Under the pieces are notes generated by a model. It worked only from the letters and a program-made list of their open reading frames with translations, ran no database searches and had not been told where the DNA came from. Below are positions 47,856-57,210 of a DNA stretch of 64,000 nucleotides, piece by piece; position 1 is the stretch's first letter; the number at the start of each line of letters is the position of its first letter. Origin of the DNA: an uncultured Alphaproteobacteria bacterium (GTDB lineage Bacteria > Pseudomonadota > Alphaproteobacteria > SP197); assembly GCA_943787175.1 (NCBI GenBank), contig CALSLK010000006.1, positions 1 through 64,000 of the forward strand. Reading direction: 5' to 3'. The translations under genes were made by a program, and so were the position numbers.

Positions 47856-48383
47856 TCAAACTCCTTCTTGATCATGGAGCACACCCGAATCACCGAGAAT
47901 ACGGCGGGCAAGATCGCCCGGGCTGCTTTTCATGGCGTCTTCGCCCAGCACCAGATCCGGCGCGGGCGGTGTGGGAAACGGCAGGTCACACCCTACCACC
48001 AGTGGCATTTCGCCACTGTCATGGGCGGCATAGATCCCCTTGGGATCGCGTTGTTTCAGAACCTCCATGGGAAGATCCAGAAAGACCTCGTAGTAAGACG
48101 AAAATGTCTCGCGGTTCCAGGCCTGCCATTCGGGAAAGATCGACAGAACCGCCGCGACGGCATTGATGCCCTGCTCGTCCAGAACCCGGCACAGATGGGA
48201 GATGCGATGGGCGTTGCGCGCCCTGCCCTCGACATCGTGCCCCAGGCGGTCGCCCCAGACGTCCCGCAGAATGTCGCCGTCAAGGAACACCGTGGCGGGG
48301 TCCTGCTCGCACCATTGCTGCCAGACCTCGCGCCCGATGGTCGTCTTGCCGGCACCCGACAGGCCGATGAGCCAGATGATCAC
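47856..48383 (-). CDS. CysC-like kinase, probable cytidine diphosphoramidate kinase (Cj1415-like)
   Basis: The 175-aa P-loop kinase starts MIIWLIGLSGAGKTTIGREV. It has DGDILRDVWGDRLGHDVEGR, where APS kinases have DGDNxR and a D-R-x-x-N helix. On its own it would be annotated as adenylylsulfate kinase. However, no sulfurylase or PAPS reductase is nearby, and glutamine kinase, cytidylyltransferase and amidohydrolase homologues are upstream. In Campylobacter jejuni the CysC-like Cj1415 3'-phosphorylates cytidine diphosphoramidate. I infer that function from motif and order. Confidence 0.78.
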   Translation of the reverse strand: MIIWLIGLSGAGKTTIGREVWQQWCEQDPATVFLDGDILRDVWGDRLGHDVEGRARNAHRISHLCRVLDEQGINAVAAVLSIFPEWQAWNRETFSSYYEVFLDLPMEVLKQRDPKGIYAAHDSGEMPLVVGCDLPFPTPPAPDLVLGEDAMKSSPGDLARRILGDSGVLHDQEGV

Positions 48384-48408
48384 CGCTGTTCTCCCGGTCC
48401 ATACACCG

Positions 48409-50208
48409 TCATTTGGGATAGTCCCGCGTCATGGCGATGATGTTGTCGTTGGAGAAATGGCGTTCCATGCCGTCGTAGTGATCGCGCACCATCTTGCGGA
48501 ACCGCGCCGTGGTTTCCGGTTCGGAATCGAGCAGATTCTCGCTCATGTCCTCTTCCTTGGTCGCTGGATCCCGGCGGAACAGCCATTCACCGACCGGCGC
48601 GTCAAAATCCCCCTCACCGGCAAGGTCATCGAGCGGGAAGCGCAGGGCGTACATGCGGTCATCCTCGCGCAGAACGATTTCACCGGTCTCCCGGAAGAGG
48701 GATTCCGATCGCCCGACCGTGCGATAGCCGCCTTCGGGTTCAATCGCGTTGCGTCCGGAAAGATGCGGCGGCGGCTCCAATCCGGCCATCCCTGCAATGG
48801 TTGGATAAAGATCGATGGGCGGCTCAACGAAACCGTCACAGGTGCCCGACTTCACACCGGGGCCGGTGAGCAGGAATGGAATACGGGTCAGGCTGCGGGT
48901 CAGCAGCGGCGAGCCCTTCATGTATTCCCGTCCATGATCAGCCAGCACCATGACATCGGTTGTCTTGTCGAGGCCTTCGCGTTCCAGATAGCCAAAGAGC
49001 TTGCCCAGGATGAAGTCGAGATTGCGCACCATGACGCGCTCCATCTCGCGCAGGTCGGCGACACGCTCGCGGCTGTCACGATGCAGCTTGAAGGCGCCAT
49101 AAAGGCTTCGGCTGTCCCCCCAGCGTGACTCACCCGAATTGAGTTCGGAAAAATAGGTCGGCAGGGCAAAGGGGGGGTGCGGATCGATGATGTGCAGGAA
49201 ACAGAAGGTCGGTGAATCCTTGTGCGTCTCGATGAACTCCATCGCCCGGTTGACCACCGTGTCGGTCGTGTCTGCCAGGCTCTGGTTGTGAAAATGAAAG
49301 CGCTCGAACCCGCGGTAATGACCATAGGGCGGCACGTACCGACGCCCCGTCGAATAGGCAAACGTTCGGTAACCTGCTTCCTGCAGAAACTCCGCCAGAG
49401 TCGGAATCTGGGGCGGGATGGTGCGCTGACACCGGTCATGGGTGAAGACACCGTGCTGGATGGGATAAAGCCCCGTCATCATCGTGGCGAGCGAGGGCAT
49501 CGTGTATTCGCTCTGGCTGTAGGCGTTGGTGCACAGCTGGCCGTTTGCGAAGTAGCGGTCGATCTGGGGCGTGAACGATTCCTCTGGTGACGCGCCCGAA
49601 AGGCACCCCACGGTTTCGGGCACCATGGAATCAAGTACCAGAACAATCACGTTGGAGCGTTTTTCCCGGTCGGCCAGAACCCGTTCCGGCACCGGCTGGG
49701 ACAGATACAACCGCTCGCCCAACCAGCTCAGACGCAGGGTCGAAACCTTTGCGGGGTCCCCGATGGGCACTCGAACGTTGTTCCAGTTCTCGGCAATCAG
49801 CGGCCCCTTGATCTGGGTGACGGGCTTGCCATCCAGCGTCACCGTGAGATCGGCATAGGGAAGATTGATGCGCGCCTGGGCAAATGCAGTCGTGAAGGCA
49901 ACGGTATCAGGCGGAAACGGACCGACGCTGATATCGACATCCCTCTGCACCTCGATGGCAGCACGGGTATCGCGCGCACGGGTGATGCCCATGGCACCGG
50001 TCGCATCGGGGACCGCAACATAACGCAGGTCGTGGGCAAGTTCGAAGTCGTCACCATCCCAGATATAGGGATACTGGCTCTTGTTCTTGTCGGCCTTGCG
50101 CTTGTCGGCATGCATGGCACGTGAAGCATTGGAAAGCGCCTTCCACAGGGCAGGCGGAATCACCGCGTCACGGCAGAATTCCTTGAATCGTGAAGCCCAG
50201 AGAGACAT
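48409..50208 (-). CDS. Sulfatase-fold protein with Thr at the nucleophile position; candidate phosphoramidate or phospho-transferase
   Basis: Residues about 185-500 are an alkaline-phosphatase/sulfatase fold: VIVLVLDSMVPETVGCLSG (metal Asp193), SEYTMPSLATMMTGLYP, FLHIIDPHPPF and VLADHGREYMKGS. Formylglycine sulfatases have C/S-x-P-x-R; here the site reads T236-M-P-S-L, as in Thr-nucleophile phosphoethanolamine or phosphoglycerol transferases. The first 180 residues are a separate, probably beta-rich domain. No signal peptide or membrane segment is seen, so it may be cytoplasmic. The size of 599 aa and the position among phosphoramidate genes make it a candidate transferase; this is inference. 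Confidence 0.72.
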   Translation of the reverse strand: MSLWASRFKEFCRDAVIPPALWKALSNASRAMHADKRKADKNKSQYPYIWDGDDFELAHDLRYVAVPDATGAMGITRARDTRAAIEVQRDVDISVGPFPPDTVAFTTAFAQARINLPYADLTVTLDGKPVTQIKGPLIAENWNNVRVPIGDPAKVSTLRLSWLGERLYLSQPVPERVLADREKRSNVIVLVLDSMVPETVGCLSGASPEESFTPQIDRYFANGQLCTNAYSQSEYTMPSLATMMTGLYPIQHGVFTHDRCQRTIPPQIPTLAEFLQEAGYRTFAYSTGRRYVPPYGHYRGFERFHFHNQSLADTTDTVVNRAMEFIETHKDSPTFCFLHIIDPHPPFALPTYFSELNSGESRWGDSRSLYGAFKLHRDSRERVADLREMERVMVRNLDFILGKLFGYLEREGLDKTTDVMVLADHGREYMKGSPLLTRSLTRIPFLLTGPGVKSGTCDGFVEPPIDLYPTIAGMAGLEPPPHLSGRNAIEPEGGYRTVGRSESLFRETGEIVLREDDRMYALRFPLDDLAGEGDFDAPVGEWLFRRDPATKEEDMSENLLDSEPETTARFRKMVRDHYDGMERHFSNDNIIAMTRDYPK

Positions 50209-50212
50209 GGCG

Positions 50213-51451
50213 TTAGTTGCTTTCCTTCACCCCGGCCAGCCCGTCGGCAGCCAGCCATTGATGTACGGTTTCGGCGATCAGACGGTTCGCATTGGGACTG
50301 GTATGCGGCCCCAATGCGCCCTCCTTATAGACCTCCATGGCATCGTGCTGTTGCAGCAGGACATCACCAAGGTCGAGAACAGGCACAACCTCGCCCAGTT
50401 TGTGGACAACCTCCCGGCTGACATCCCTGCCTGATGCCCGGTCCGCGAGGTCACGGGGCTGAGGAAGGATGACAAGGCGCGGCGTTGCGCCGTGACGTCT
50501 GGCCGTCGCCTCGAAACGGACCACCAGCCGGCGCAGCAGTTCCCCTGCTTCCGGCTCGGCAAAGAGACGCCGCTGATGCAGGTGGTTTTCATCGAGCACA
50601 ACCGAAAACGCCCTGCGGCGCGCAGCTTCGGGTTCCCCGGTCATCGCGCCGCAAAGCAGTTCGGAAAGAATGCGTCCATGACGCCGCCACCGGCGCAGGA
50701 TGCTGAGGCTCGCGGGAAACCGGATCAGGTCTGCCAGGAACTTCTCGCGGTAGAACCGGTCGTTCTGGCGCACAGCGTCACGCCAGCGCGAGGTCTCGGC
50801 GATTTCGTGTGCCTCCTGGACCGCACACGGGACCAGCTTGAGGTCATCCCCTTCAATCTGGAACATCGGCTTGAACGCCAGCGTGTTGCCGTACTCATAG
50901 AAGTGCTTCCAGAACGAGTGAACCCTGGCAATGGTTTCGGGCACCACAGCCATGATCACGACAGAGCCTTCGTGGTCAGGGGCCTGACGTTCATAACGCA
51001 GGAGCGCCTGGTCCAGACCGTAATTGCCGACACCGAAGTTGCGCACGTTGGTCCCGCACAGACCGGAGAGCGCGTGTGGCCAGGTCTCTCCGTCACCGAC
51101 CAGACGGCAGAAGGCGTAGGAATCACCAAAGACCGCAACACTGCTGGGCTTGCCCTCGAAACCCGGGTTGGTACGCGCACCATCGTCCGCGATGGAAAAG
51201 GCTGCATCGCCCTCAGGCGAGACATCGAGGCCCGACGTACCGGGCTTGCGTGCCCAGCCCAGCTCCGCATCGAAGCTCACGCGGGCGTATTTCTCGATCA
51301 CGTCCGTGGCGATCTCCGGCCTGGCGTCACGGGGCACGATGAGCCAGGGAAAGTTGCGTCGGAAGATCATGACCACCGTCCACGCAGCCGCTTCAACGGC
51401 CGCCAGCACGGCACCGGCGGTCACGAGAACAGGGATCAATCCAAATGACAT
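50213..51451 (-). CDS. Membrane-anchored SGNH/GDSL-like hydrolase
   Basis: An N-terminal membrane segment (LIPVLVTAGAVLAAVEAAAW) is followed by an SGNH-type domain with VFGDSYAFCRLVGDGETW (block I Ser) and FGVGNYGLDQALLRY. A late block with DLGDVLLQQHD and GPHTSPNANRLIAETV carries the expected C-terminal Asp/His region. SGNH proteins of this type often add or remove acyl groups on envelope glycans. I chose ATG at 51451, after the upstream stop, over GTG at 51502. The length is about 412 aa. Confidence 0.7.
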   Translation of the reverse strand: MSFGLIPVLVTAGAVLAAVEAAAWTVVMIFRRNFPWLIVPRDARPEIATDVIEKYARVSFDAELGWARKPGTSGLDVSPEGDAAFSIADDGARTNPGFEGKPSSVAVFGDSYAFCRLVGDGETWPHALSGLCGTNVRNFGVGNYGLDQALLRYERQAPDHEGSVVIMAVVPETIARVHSFWKHFYEYGNTLAFKPMFQIEGDDLKLVPCAVQEAHEIAETSRWRDAVRQNDRFYREKFLADLIRFPASLSILRRWRRHGRILSELLCGAMTGEPEAARRRAFSVVLDENHLHQRRLFAEPEAGELLRRLVVRFEATARRHGATPRLVILPQPRDLADRASGRDVSREVVHKLGEVVPVLDLGDVLLQQHDAMEVYKEGALGPHTSPNANRLIAETVHQWLAADGLAGVKESN

Positions 51452-51471
51452 GGTTTGCGCCAAGTCTCGAT

Positions 51472-52269
51472 CTATCGCCCGGCCAATGCCTTGATACCGC
51501 ACAGATCGCCAAACGTTCCGGCCTCGACCAGGGCGGTGTAACGCGCAAGGTCCTCATCAGTATCGACTTCGATCCAGCCGCCATCGATGGGGACGGCATG
51601 GAGCTTGCCACCATGATCGATGTGGGCCTGCAGCAGGTCTGTCATGTAACAGTTGGCGACCGGCTTGCCCTGCACATCGCCGCCGGGTTGGGCTGCACGA
51701 TCGAGGAGGTCGAGCAGTTCGCCGCACGCCTTGGCTGAGAACCGCATGAGGCCGATGTACTGCGCCTCGATCTCGTCCAGGCTCGGCACCTTGCGTCCGA
51801 TATCGATGATGTTGCCGCCACCATCAAGGCGCAGGCTCTCTGCATCCGAAAGCGGATCGTCGCTGCGCAGAATCCAGAGCTTCAGCCATTCACGGTCCAC
51901 GATCACACCGGCCTCACTGTCATCGGCCAGCAGTGCCTCGAGGATCTTCTCTTCATAGATGATGTCGCCATAGGCCAGGATGACATCTTCTCACCGGATT
52001 CCAGAACCGGCCGCGCGCACAGCATGGAAGCGACCATGTTGGTCCGCCGCCCAGTCGGGATTGTCCCAGAGCGTGAGGCCCAGGCCGTCGAGCTGCTCGC
52101 CGAGATAACCGCGCACCAGGTGGATATCATCAAGGCCCGCCCCGCGGAGGACCGATAGCTGGAGGTCCAGCAACCGGGATCCCGCAAAGGGCGTCAGGCA
52201 TTTGGGCGTCTGGTCGCTGTGAACGCCAAGGCGCGAACCCCGGCCGGCAGCAACAATCAGAACCTTCAT
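51472..52269 (-). CDS. Nucleotidyltransferase, probable CTP:phosphoglutamine cytidylyltransferase (Cj1416-like), two compensating frameshifts
   Basis: The N-terminus has the sugar-nucleotidyltransferase signature VLIVAAGRGSRLG with PKCLTPFAG. The middle (about 51985-52060) is out of frame; the neighbouring frame gives MVASMLCARPVLESGE, after which the original frame resumes with VDREWLKLWILRSDDPLSDA and GGWIEVDTDEDLARY. By reconstruction it is about 265 aa. It overlaps the amidohydrolase gene upstream by ATGA. The Cj1416 enzyme joins CMP from CTP to L-glutamine phosphate; I assign that role from synteny and fold. Confidence 0.75.
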
Positions 52270-52977
52270 TCGCTCGTTTCCTTCCAGAATGCGCCCTCGG
52301 CCAGAAGCCGTCGGAACAGAGTGTCTTCAGAACCCCTTGCGTTCCCGGCGCGCGCCGTTCGGGGTGCCAGTGGAGTGCAACGATGGGCGCATCGCGATGC
52401 ACCAGCGCCTCCACCAGACCATCCCCGGTGGCCGAAACCGCGCAAACCTGGAGGCCGTCGCCAACCGCGTCCGGCGCCACACCCAGATTGTGGAACGAGT
52501 TGACCGTCGCCGTATCCGCTTCCGGCCAGTTCGCATGAGCGGCGGCGACAGGGTGACGGCATGGTCGCGCCCGACATGGCTGCCCTTGTCGGCAATCTCG
52601 TGCACCCCACCGCCGAAATGGAGGTTGACCACCTGCAGTCCCACGGCATGTGGCAAAGACCGGCACGCCGCGCTCGCCGGCCCAGGTGATCATGGCGTGT
52701 TCGGTGGCATCGCGTTCAGGCGAAACGGTCATCATCGGCAGCATCGGTGCGCGGGGAATGACATCGTTCCCGCCCGTCAGGATCACGACCGCAGGGGCCA
52801 AGCGACATCGAGCCAGGCGCCGATGTCCCTGCACCAAGATTGGGGACGGGCAGCGGCATGCCGCCCCAGTGCATGCGATCTGTGACCCACCAGTCATGCG
52901 CCAGGGCATCGCGCGGCTCGTGGTATCCCACGGCCTGCTGGACCCGCATGGAGACCGCGAAACAGCGGCTTGCTCAT
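52266..52977 (-). CDS. Class I glutamine amidotransferase-like hydrolase, probable gamma-glutamyl-CDP-amidate hydrolase (Cj1417-like), frameshifted
   Basis: Segments in different frames assemble one protein of about 235 aa: [39 protein letters not shown], a nucleophile elbow CRG-MQ (one extra base near 52645), [39 protein letters not shown] and the catalytic HWHPE motif. It ends KETSE at 52266. This is the peptidase C26/PuuD fold. Cj1417 of C. jejuni cleaves CDP-L-glutamine to glutamate and cytidine diphosphoramidate. The start MSKPLF at 52977 overlaps the kinase stop by ATGA. Confidence 0.75.
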
Positions 52978-55289
52978 GCGATCGACCGCAGGGTGCGGGC
53001 GGCACAGTCGAGTTCGATCACCGAGCCACGGCCCAGTTCCGCGAACAGGCGCTCGCCACACCCGATCGCGGCGGGCAGATCCGAACTCCGCGCATCGGAT
53101 CGCGATGTGCGAGTTCGCGCCGCCGAACTTGGTCACCAGGCCCGCGATGCCGTGCGACAGGATCCAGTCGTAGCCGGGGTCGGCCGCCTCGATCAGGACG
53201 ATGGCGCCATCCAGCGCATCGGCACCGTCACGTTCCAGGTCGACGACTGCGGGCCGTGACCGCCTCCTGCGTCGTGAAGGTCGGCTTCCCCAGGGGCATG
53301 CGCACAACGCCGATGTCGGCCACGCCGGTCACGACCTCCGGCAGGCGCAGCGTCAGGGTCACCGCGTGCTGTTCGCGCTGCTGCGCCACGATCTCGCGCA
53401 GCTGCTTCGGGGGCCTGGTCTCGATCCGTTCAGAACCGTTCCGATGTCGAGATACGAGAGGTCGTCCCTGACTGAGTCCTACGCCCTCGCCCCAGCCCGC
53501 CAGCGCTTCGAGCGCATCGGAGATGTTGCGGGTGAAGTCGAACTTGATCTGCTCGCGTCCCTGCGACGCTCTGGCCGATGTAATCCATCAGTCCGGCCGG
53601 ATCGGTTTCCAGGCCATGTTCGTCCAACAGGGTTTGCAGCGCCGAGGCTTCATCGTCCGTCCAGGCAAAGGGTTCGACCGGCGCAGGTTCAGCCATGCTG
53701 CCCTTGAGGTAAAGATCGGGCGCGGCGTCGTATCGCGCAGAGAGAATGTCATAGGTGCCGGGGCGAAGATGACCACAGAAGCCCAGGAAGGCATCCATGG
53801 TCGTGGTGCCCTTCGAGACGCCATGCATGCCGTCCACAACATCGGCAGCAACCGTGTGCACGCTGGTCATCAGGCGACCGGCCGTAGAGGGATCGACGGC
53901 ACCACGGGCGACCAGCGACTTGACGAACGCCATGGCGATAAAGGCGTGGCGCGCGACAATCGAAAAGGGATGGGTGCCAAATTTCCTGCAATTTTCCAGA
54001 AGCAGGTCAGCCCGCTTCAGATCGGAACCGGCTTGCGCAAGGCCCGCATCCAACTGGTTTGCCTGATCCGAAAGGTGCTGGAGTTCACCATGCCGGGTCG
54101 CGAGACAGACGTTGGTATGGCCACGCAGGCGAGCTTCAAGATCGCCCATGTCTGCAACCCCAAGCCGTTTTGCCTTTTCGGCAAACCCAAAGTCCATGCT
54201 GGAGAGCGCAATCTCGAATTCGAACTTGTCGTGGAGATCACGTTGGTCACGCAGCATGGCCAGCTGCTGGGTGACAATCGCGTCGGCAACACTGTCCGCC
54301 AAGCCATCAGGCAACAGCGAGTTGAGACTGAGGCGCACATCGATGTAGGGCCTGCCGCCAAGATCAATCAGAAGCGGTTCGGGCGCGAACCGGCGATAAC
54401 CCATATCGAAACGAGCCTCGCACCAGGTCCGGTCCGTGATGAGGCGTCGGTAGAGCGACAGGGCAAGTGGGCGCGGAGTCTGGCCGATCATCTCAGCCGG
54501 ATTCCAGTCCGCCATATCGCTGAGCACCGGTGCATCGCCGACAATTTCGTCGTGAGGGGCGGCGCGTTCGGTCAATCCGTTGCGGATATGATTCAGACTG
54601 GTCGCGACATCAGCATCAGGCGCAGCCTGCCAACGACCATGCATGGTGAGCGGGCGCACCTGGAGGATCGTGATGTCATCACCAGCAATGCAGAACTCGA
54701 TATCAAGCAGCGTGTTGCCACAGGTCGTCTGGAGCGTCTGAACAATCGCGATCAGGCGCAGGAACCTTGGTGAATGGAGACCTTCAACAGAGTCATGATG
54801 GACCAGCAGGGCCTTGCTTTCAGCTCCGCTGGTCACCGTGTCCGTGCGGCCCGAGAAGTCATCGTAGTTGATAACAAAGTAGGGCCCGCCAACAGTGAGT
54901 TCCCGGGTCACCACCACGCCGGAGATTTCGACATTGCTGATCATGGGCTGGACCAGGATCTGGTTGCTGTCGGGTCCGTTGCCGTAGCTTGCCATCACGG
55001 TTTCAACCGCGCGGGTGATGGCGTCTGCCGTCAGCTCGACCGAGATCACGCTATCGAACACACCGGCCATCGACGAGGCATGCGTGTCCTCAGACTGACC
55101 GCTGGAGCGAACCACCAGAAGCCCATCGCCAAACTTATCCATGATCTGGCGCACCAACCCATCGGCATCCCGTTTCCAGTCAGCCACCGAGAACAGGATC
55201 TGGGCACAGAAGCTGGCATCGGCCACCAGCGGGGCAAGGCGCGCCAGGGTCTCGCCCTTGGTGCCAAATTCAATGGTCGCCGCGTTCAT
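52974..55289 (-). CDS. PEP-synthase-like protein, probable L-glutamine kinase (Cj1418-like), frameshifted in the C-terminal third
   Basis: Residues 1-220 hold a PPDK/PEP-synthase ATP-binding domain ([40 protein letters not shown]). A long helical middle continues in frame to about residue 585. The frame then changes around 53520, 53440 and 53280-53250, after which [20 protein letters not shown] and [19 protein letters not shown] give the mobile phosphohistidine domain. The His codon is 53107-53109, about residue 728. A further shift gives [20 protein letters not shown] and TGA at 52974. The length of about 772 aa is close to that of the C. jejuni enzyme, which transfers the beta-phosphate of ATP to the glutamine amide. 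Assignment rests on order and architecture. Confidence 0.78.
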
Positions 55290-57203
55290 GCGCTTTCCAC
55301 GCGTGCATCCGAAAGCAGACGGAAGGAGTGGTTGTCACGCGACAGCGCCTCGTGGCTACCCGAAGCCGTGATGGCCCCATCTTCCAGTACGAAGATCTTG
55401 TCACAGTCGGCCAGCGAGCCCATCCGATGGGTGATGGTCACGATGGTGCGTTCACCACCCAGCCGGCTGATGGTGCCGCGAATGTCACGTTCCGTCGGGA
55501 CATCGAGCGCACTGGTCGCTTCATCGAAAACCAACACCTGTGGATCACCGTAGAGTGCCCGCGCGATGGCAGCCCGCTGGCGCTGTCCGCCCGAAAGCCT
55601 ACCGCCGGCATCACCCAGAGAGGTTTCCAAACCGGCAGGCCAAGTCTTTACGACATCGGCCAGTTCCGCGAGTTCCAGACATTGCCAGATCCTGTCGTTG
55701 TCGATGGCGTCATCATCGAGCCCAAAGGCAACATTGCGGCGGAGGGAGTCATCAATGATGAAGGGTTCCTGGGGCACGTAACCAATGACCGAGAGCCACG
55801 CATTGCGCATGCCACCGGTCAGAGGCTTTTCGTCCAGACGAACAACGCCGCCAGTTGGGATAAGCAATCCAAGCAGAATATCGAGAAGCGTACTCTTGCC
55901 CGCGCCCGAAGCACCGACAAAGGCGTAACTCCTACCGCGCTCAAGCGTGAGGTTGATGTTCTTAAGTTGCACCCTGTCGGCGTCGGCGTAACGGAATTCG
56001 ACGCCTTCAAAGGTAAGCGCATGCCAGGCCAGGTTTCCGCCATGCGGCGTCTCGGTGGCGGCATGAGTCGTGGCCCAACTCTTGATCCAGCTAAGCAGCT
56101 CACTGTAACCGACATAAAACGGCTCCAGCTTCACCAACCGGTTGATCGTGCCACTTATCTGGGAAACGGCAGGCAAGACACGGACCAGCACGAGAAGAAT
56201 GAAGGTGAGTTGCGCCACGATGATCTCGGCCGAAAGCTGGGTCGTGACCAGGGTCATGGCGAGCGAAAGCATAGCGATCTGGCCAATCAGCATGGTGATG
56301 GCAGGGATCGTCTTGTTCACCACATTGAGCTTCATGCGGGCAAAATTGGCACGCCGCCAGCTGGTTGCGAACCGGTCCAGAAAGTAACGCTCGCGTCTGG
56401 AGGCCTTCAAAACCTTGGCGCCGCTGAGGGATTCCACGGCCTGCTGAACGCTCTTGATGCTCTGGTGACGCTGATCGGCCGAGTATCGCGCCGAGAGCGG
56501 ATTGAGGGTCAGCAAGGATCAGCGCGGCCAGGACGCCAAACCCGATCAGGACGCCGATGGTCAGCCAGGATGAGGCCGCGATCACGGCTGTCAGGCCGAT
56601 GAGCAGAATGAAGACGCCATAACTGAGGTCAAGCACGCTGGCGAAGAGGGCCTGACCGACAGAGGCGGCATCGACTGAAATGCGTTGCGCCAGATGTGCG
56701 CCGTTCTGCGTGCGTAGCCAGGCATAGGGGCCGAACAGACACCCATGAATCAGCTCGTCCACCAGCCGGTTGGCGAAGTGTGCGCTGAACCGCTCCACGG
56801 CAATGAAGATGATGGTCCGGAACAGGAAAGCCACGGCAAGACTGGCAATCACCAGTCCTCCCATCAGGAAGATCGTGTCGCCTTCCGGCTTCAGGCCCAT
56901 CCAACGCCAGGGCCTCGTTGACGATGGGGTAGCGATCGGGCGCGTCCGGTTCCAGCAGGAGGCCAACAAACGGCACCGCGGTCGAAAGTGCTGCCAGCTC
57001 CACGGCAGGCTGACAGGAACGAGGCAAGGAAGATGATGACTCGTCTCCATCTTCTCGCGCGGCAGCAACAGGCGCCAGCCCGAGACGGTCATGGCCGCGG
57101 CAGCTCGCACGCTGCCGGTCACACCCGATAGCGCAGCGCGGCTGTCGCCACCGTGAGGCGGCGTGGTGCCTGCGCCTTGCCGTTCTGCGGGTCGTCGCTC
57201 ACA
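55286..57203 (-). CDS. ABC transporter, fused membrane and ATPase domains, frameshifted
   Basis: The ATPase domain is intact: Walker A VGASGAGKSTLLDILLG, signature LSGGQRQRAAIARALYG, Walker B VLVFDEATSALDVP, His switch ITHRMGSLADCD. The membrane domain is split: SLAVAFLFRTIIFIAVERFS and LLIGLTAVIAASSWLTIGVL in one frame, QIAMLSLAMTLVTTQL in another, with indels near 57120, 57010, 56900 and 56515. The start is probably GTG at 57203. The reconstructed half-transporter (about 638 aa) resembles lipid-linked glycan/lipid exporters. It overlaps the glutamine kinase start by ATGA, suggesting a shared function. Confidence 0.78.
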
Positions 57204-57210
57204 GGTGTTC

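Noticed and set aside
47856-48383. Annotation as sulfate-assimilation adenylylsulfate kinase (cysC)
   Set aside because: No sulfurylase or PAPS genes are nearby, and three Cj1416-Cj1418-like genes lie upstream, so the Cj1415-like role fits better. Not proven.
46830-48440. A 536-codon open frame on + across the MocA-like and CysC-like genes
   Set aside because: It spans two well-supported minus-strand genes and their junction, and its translation matches no family I know.
52974-55289. Annotation as phosphoenolpyruvate synthase (ppsA)
   Set aside because: There is no room for the C-terminal PEP-binding TIM barrel: the phosphohistidine domain is at the very C-terminus, as in glutamine kinase or rifampicin-phosphotransferase-like proteins.
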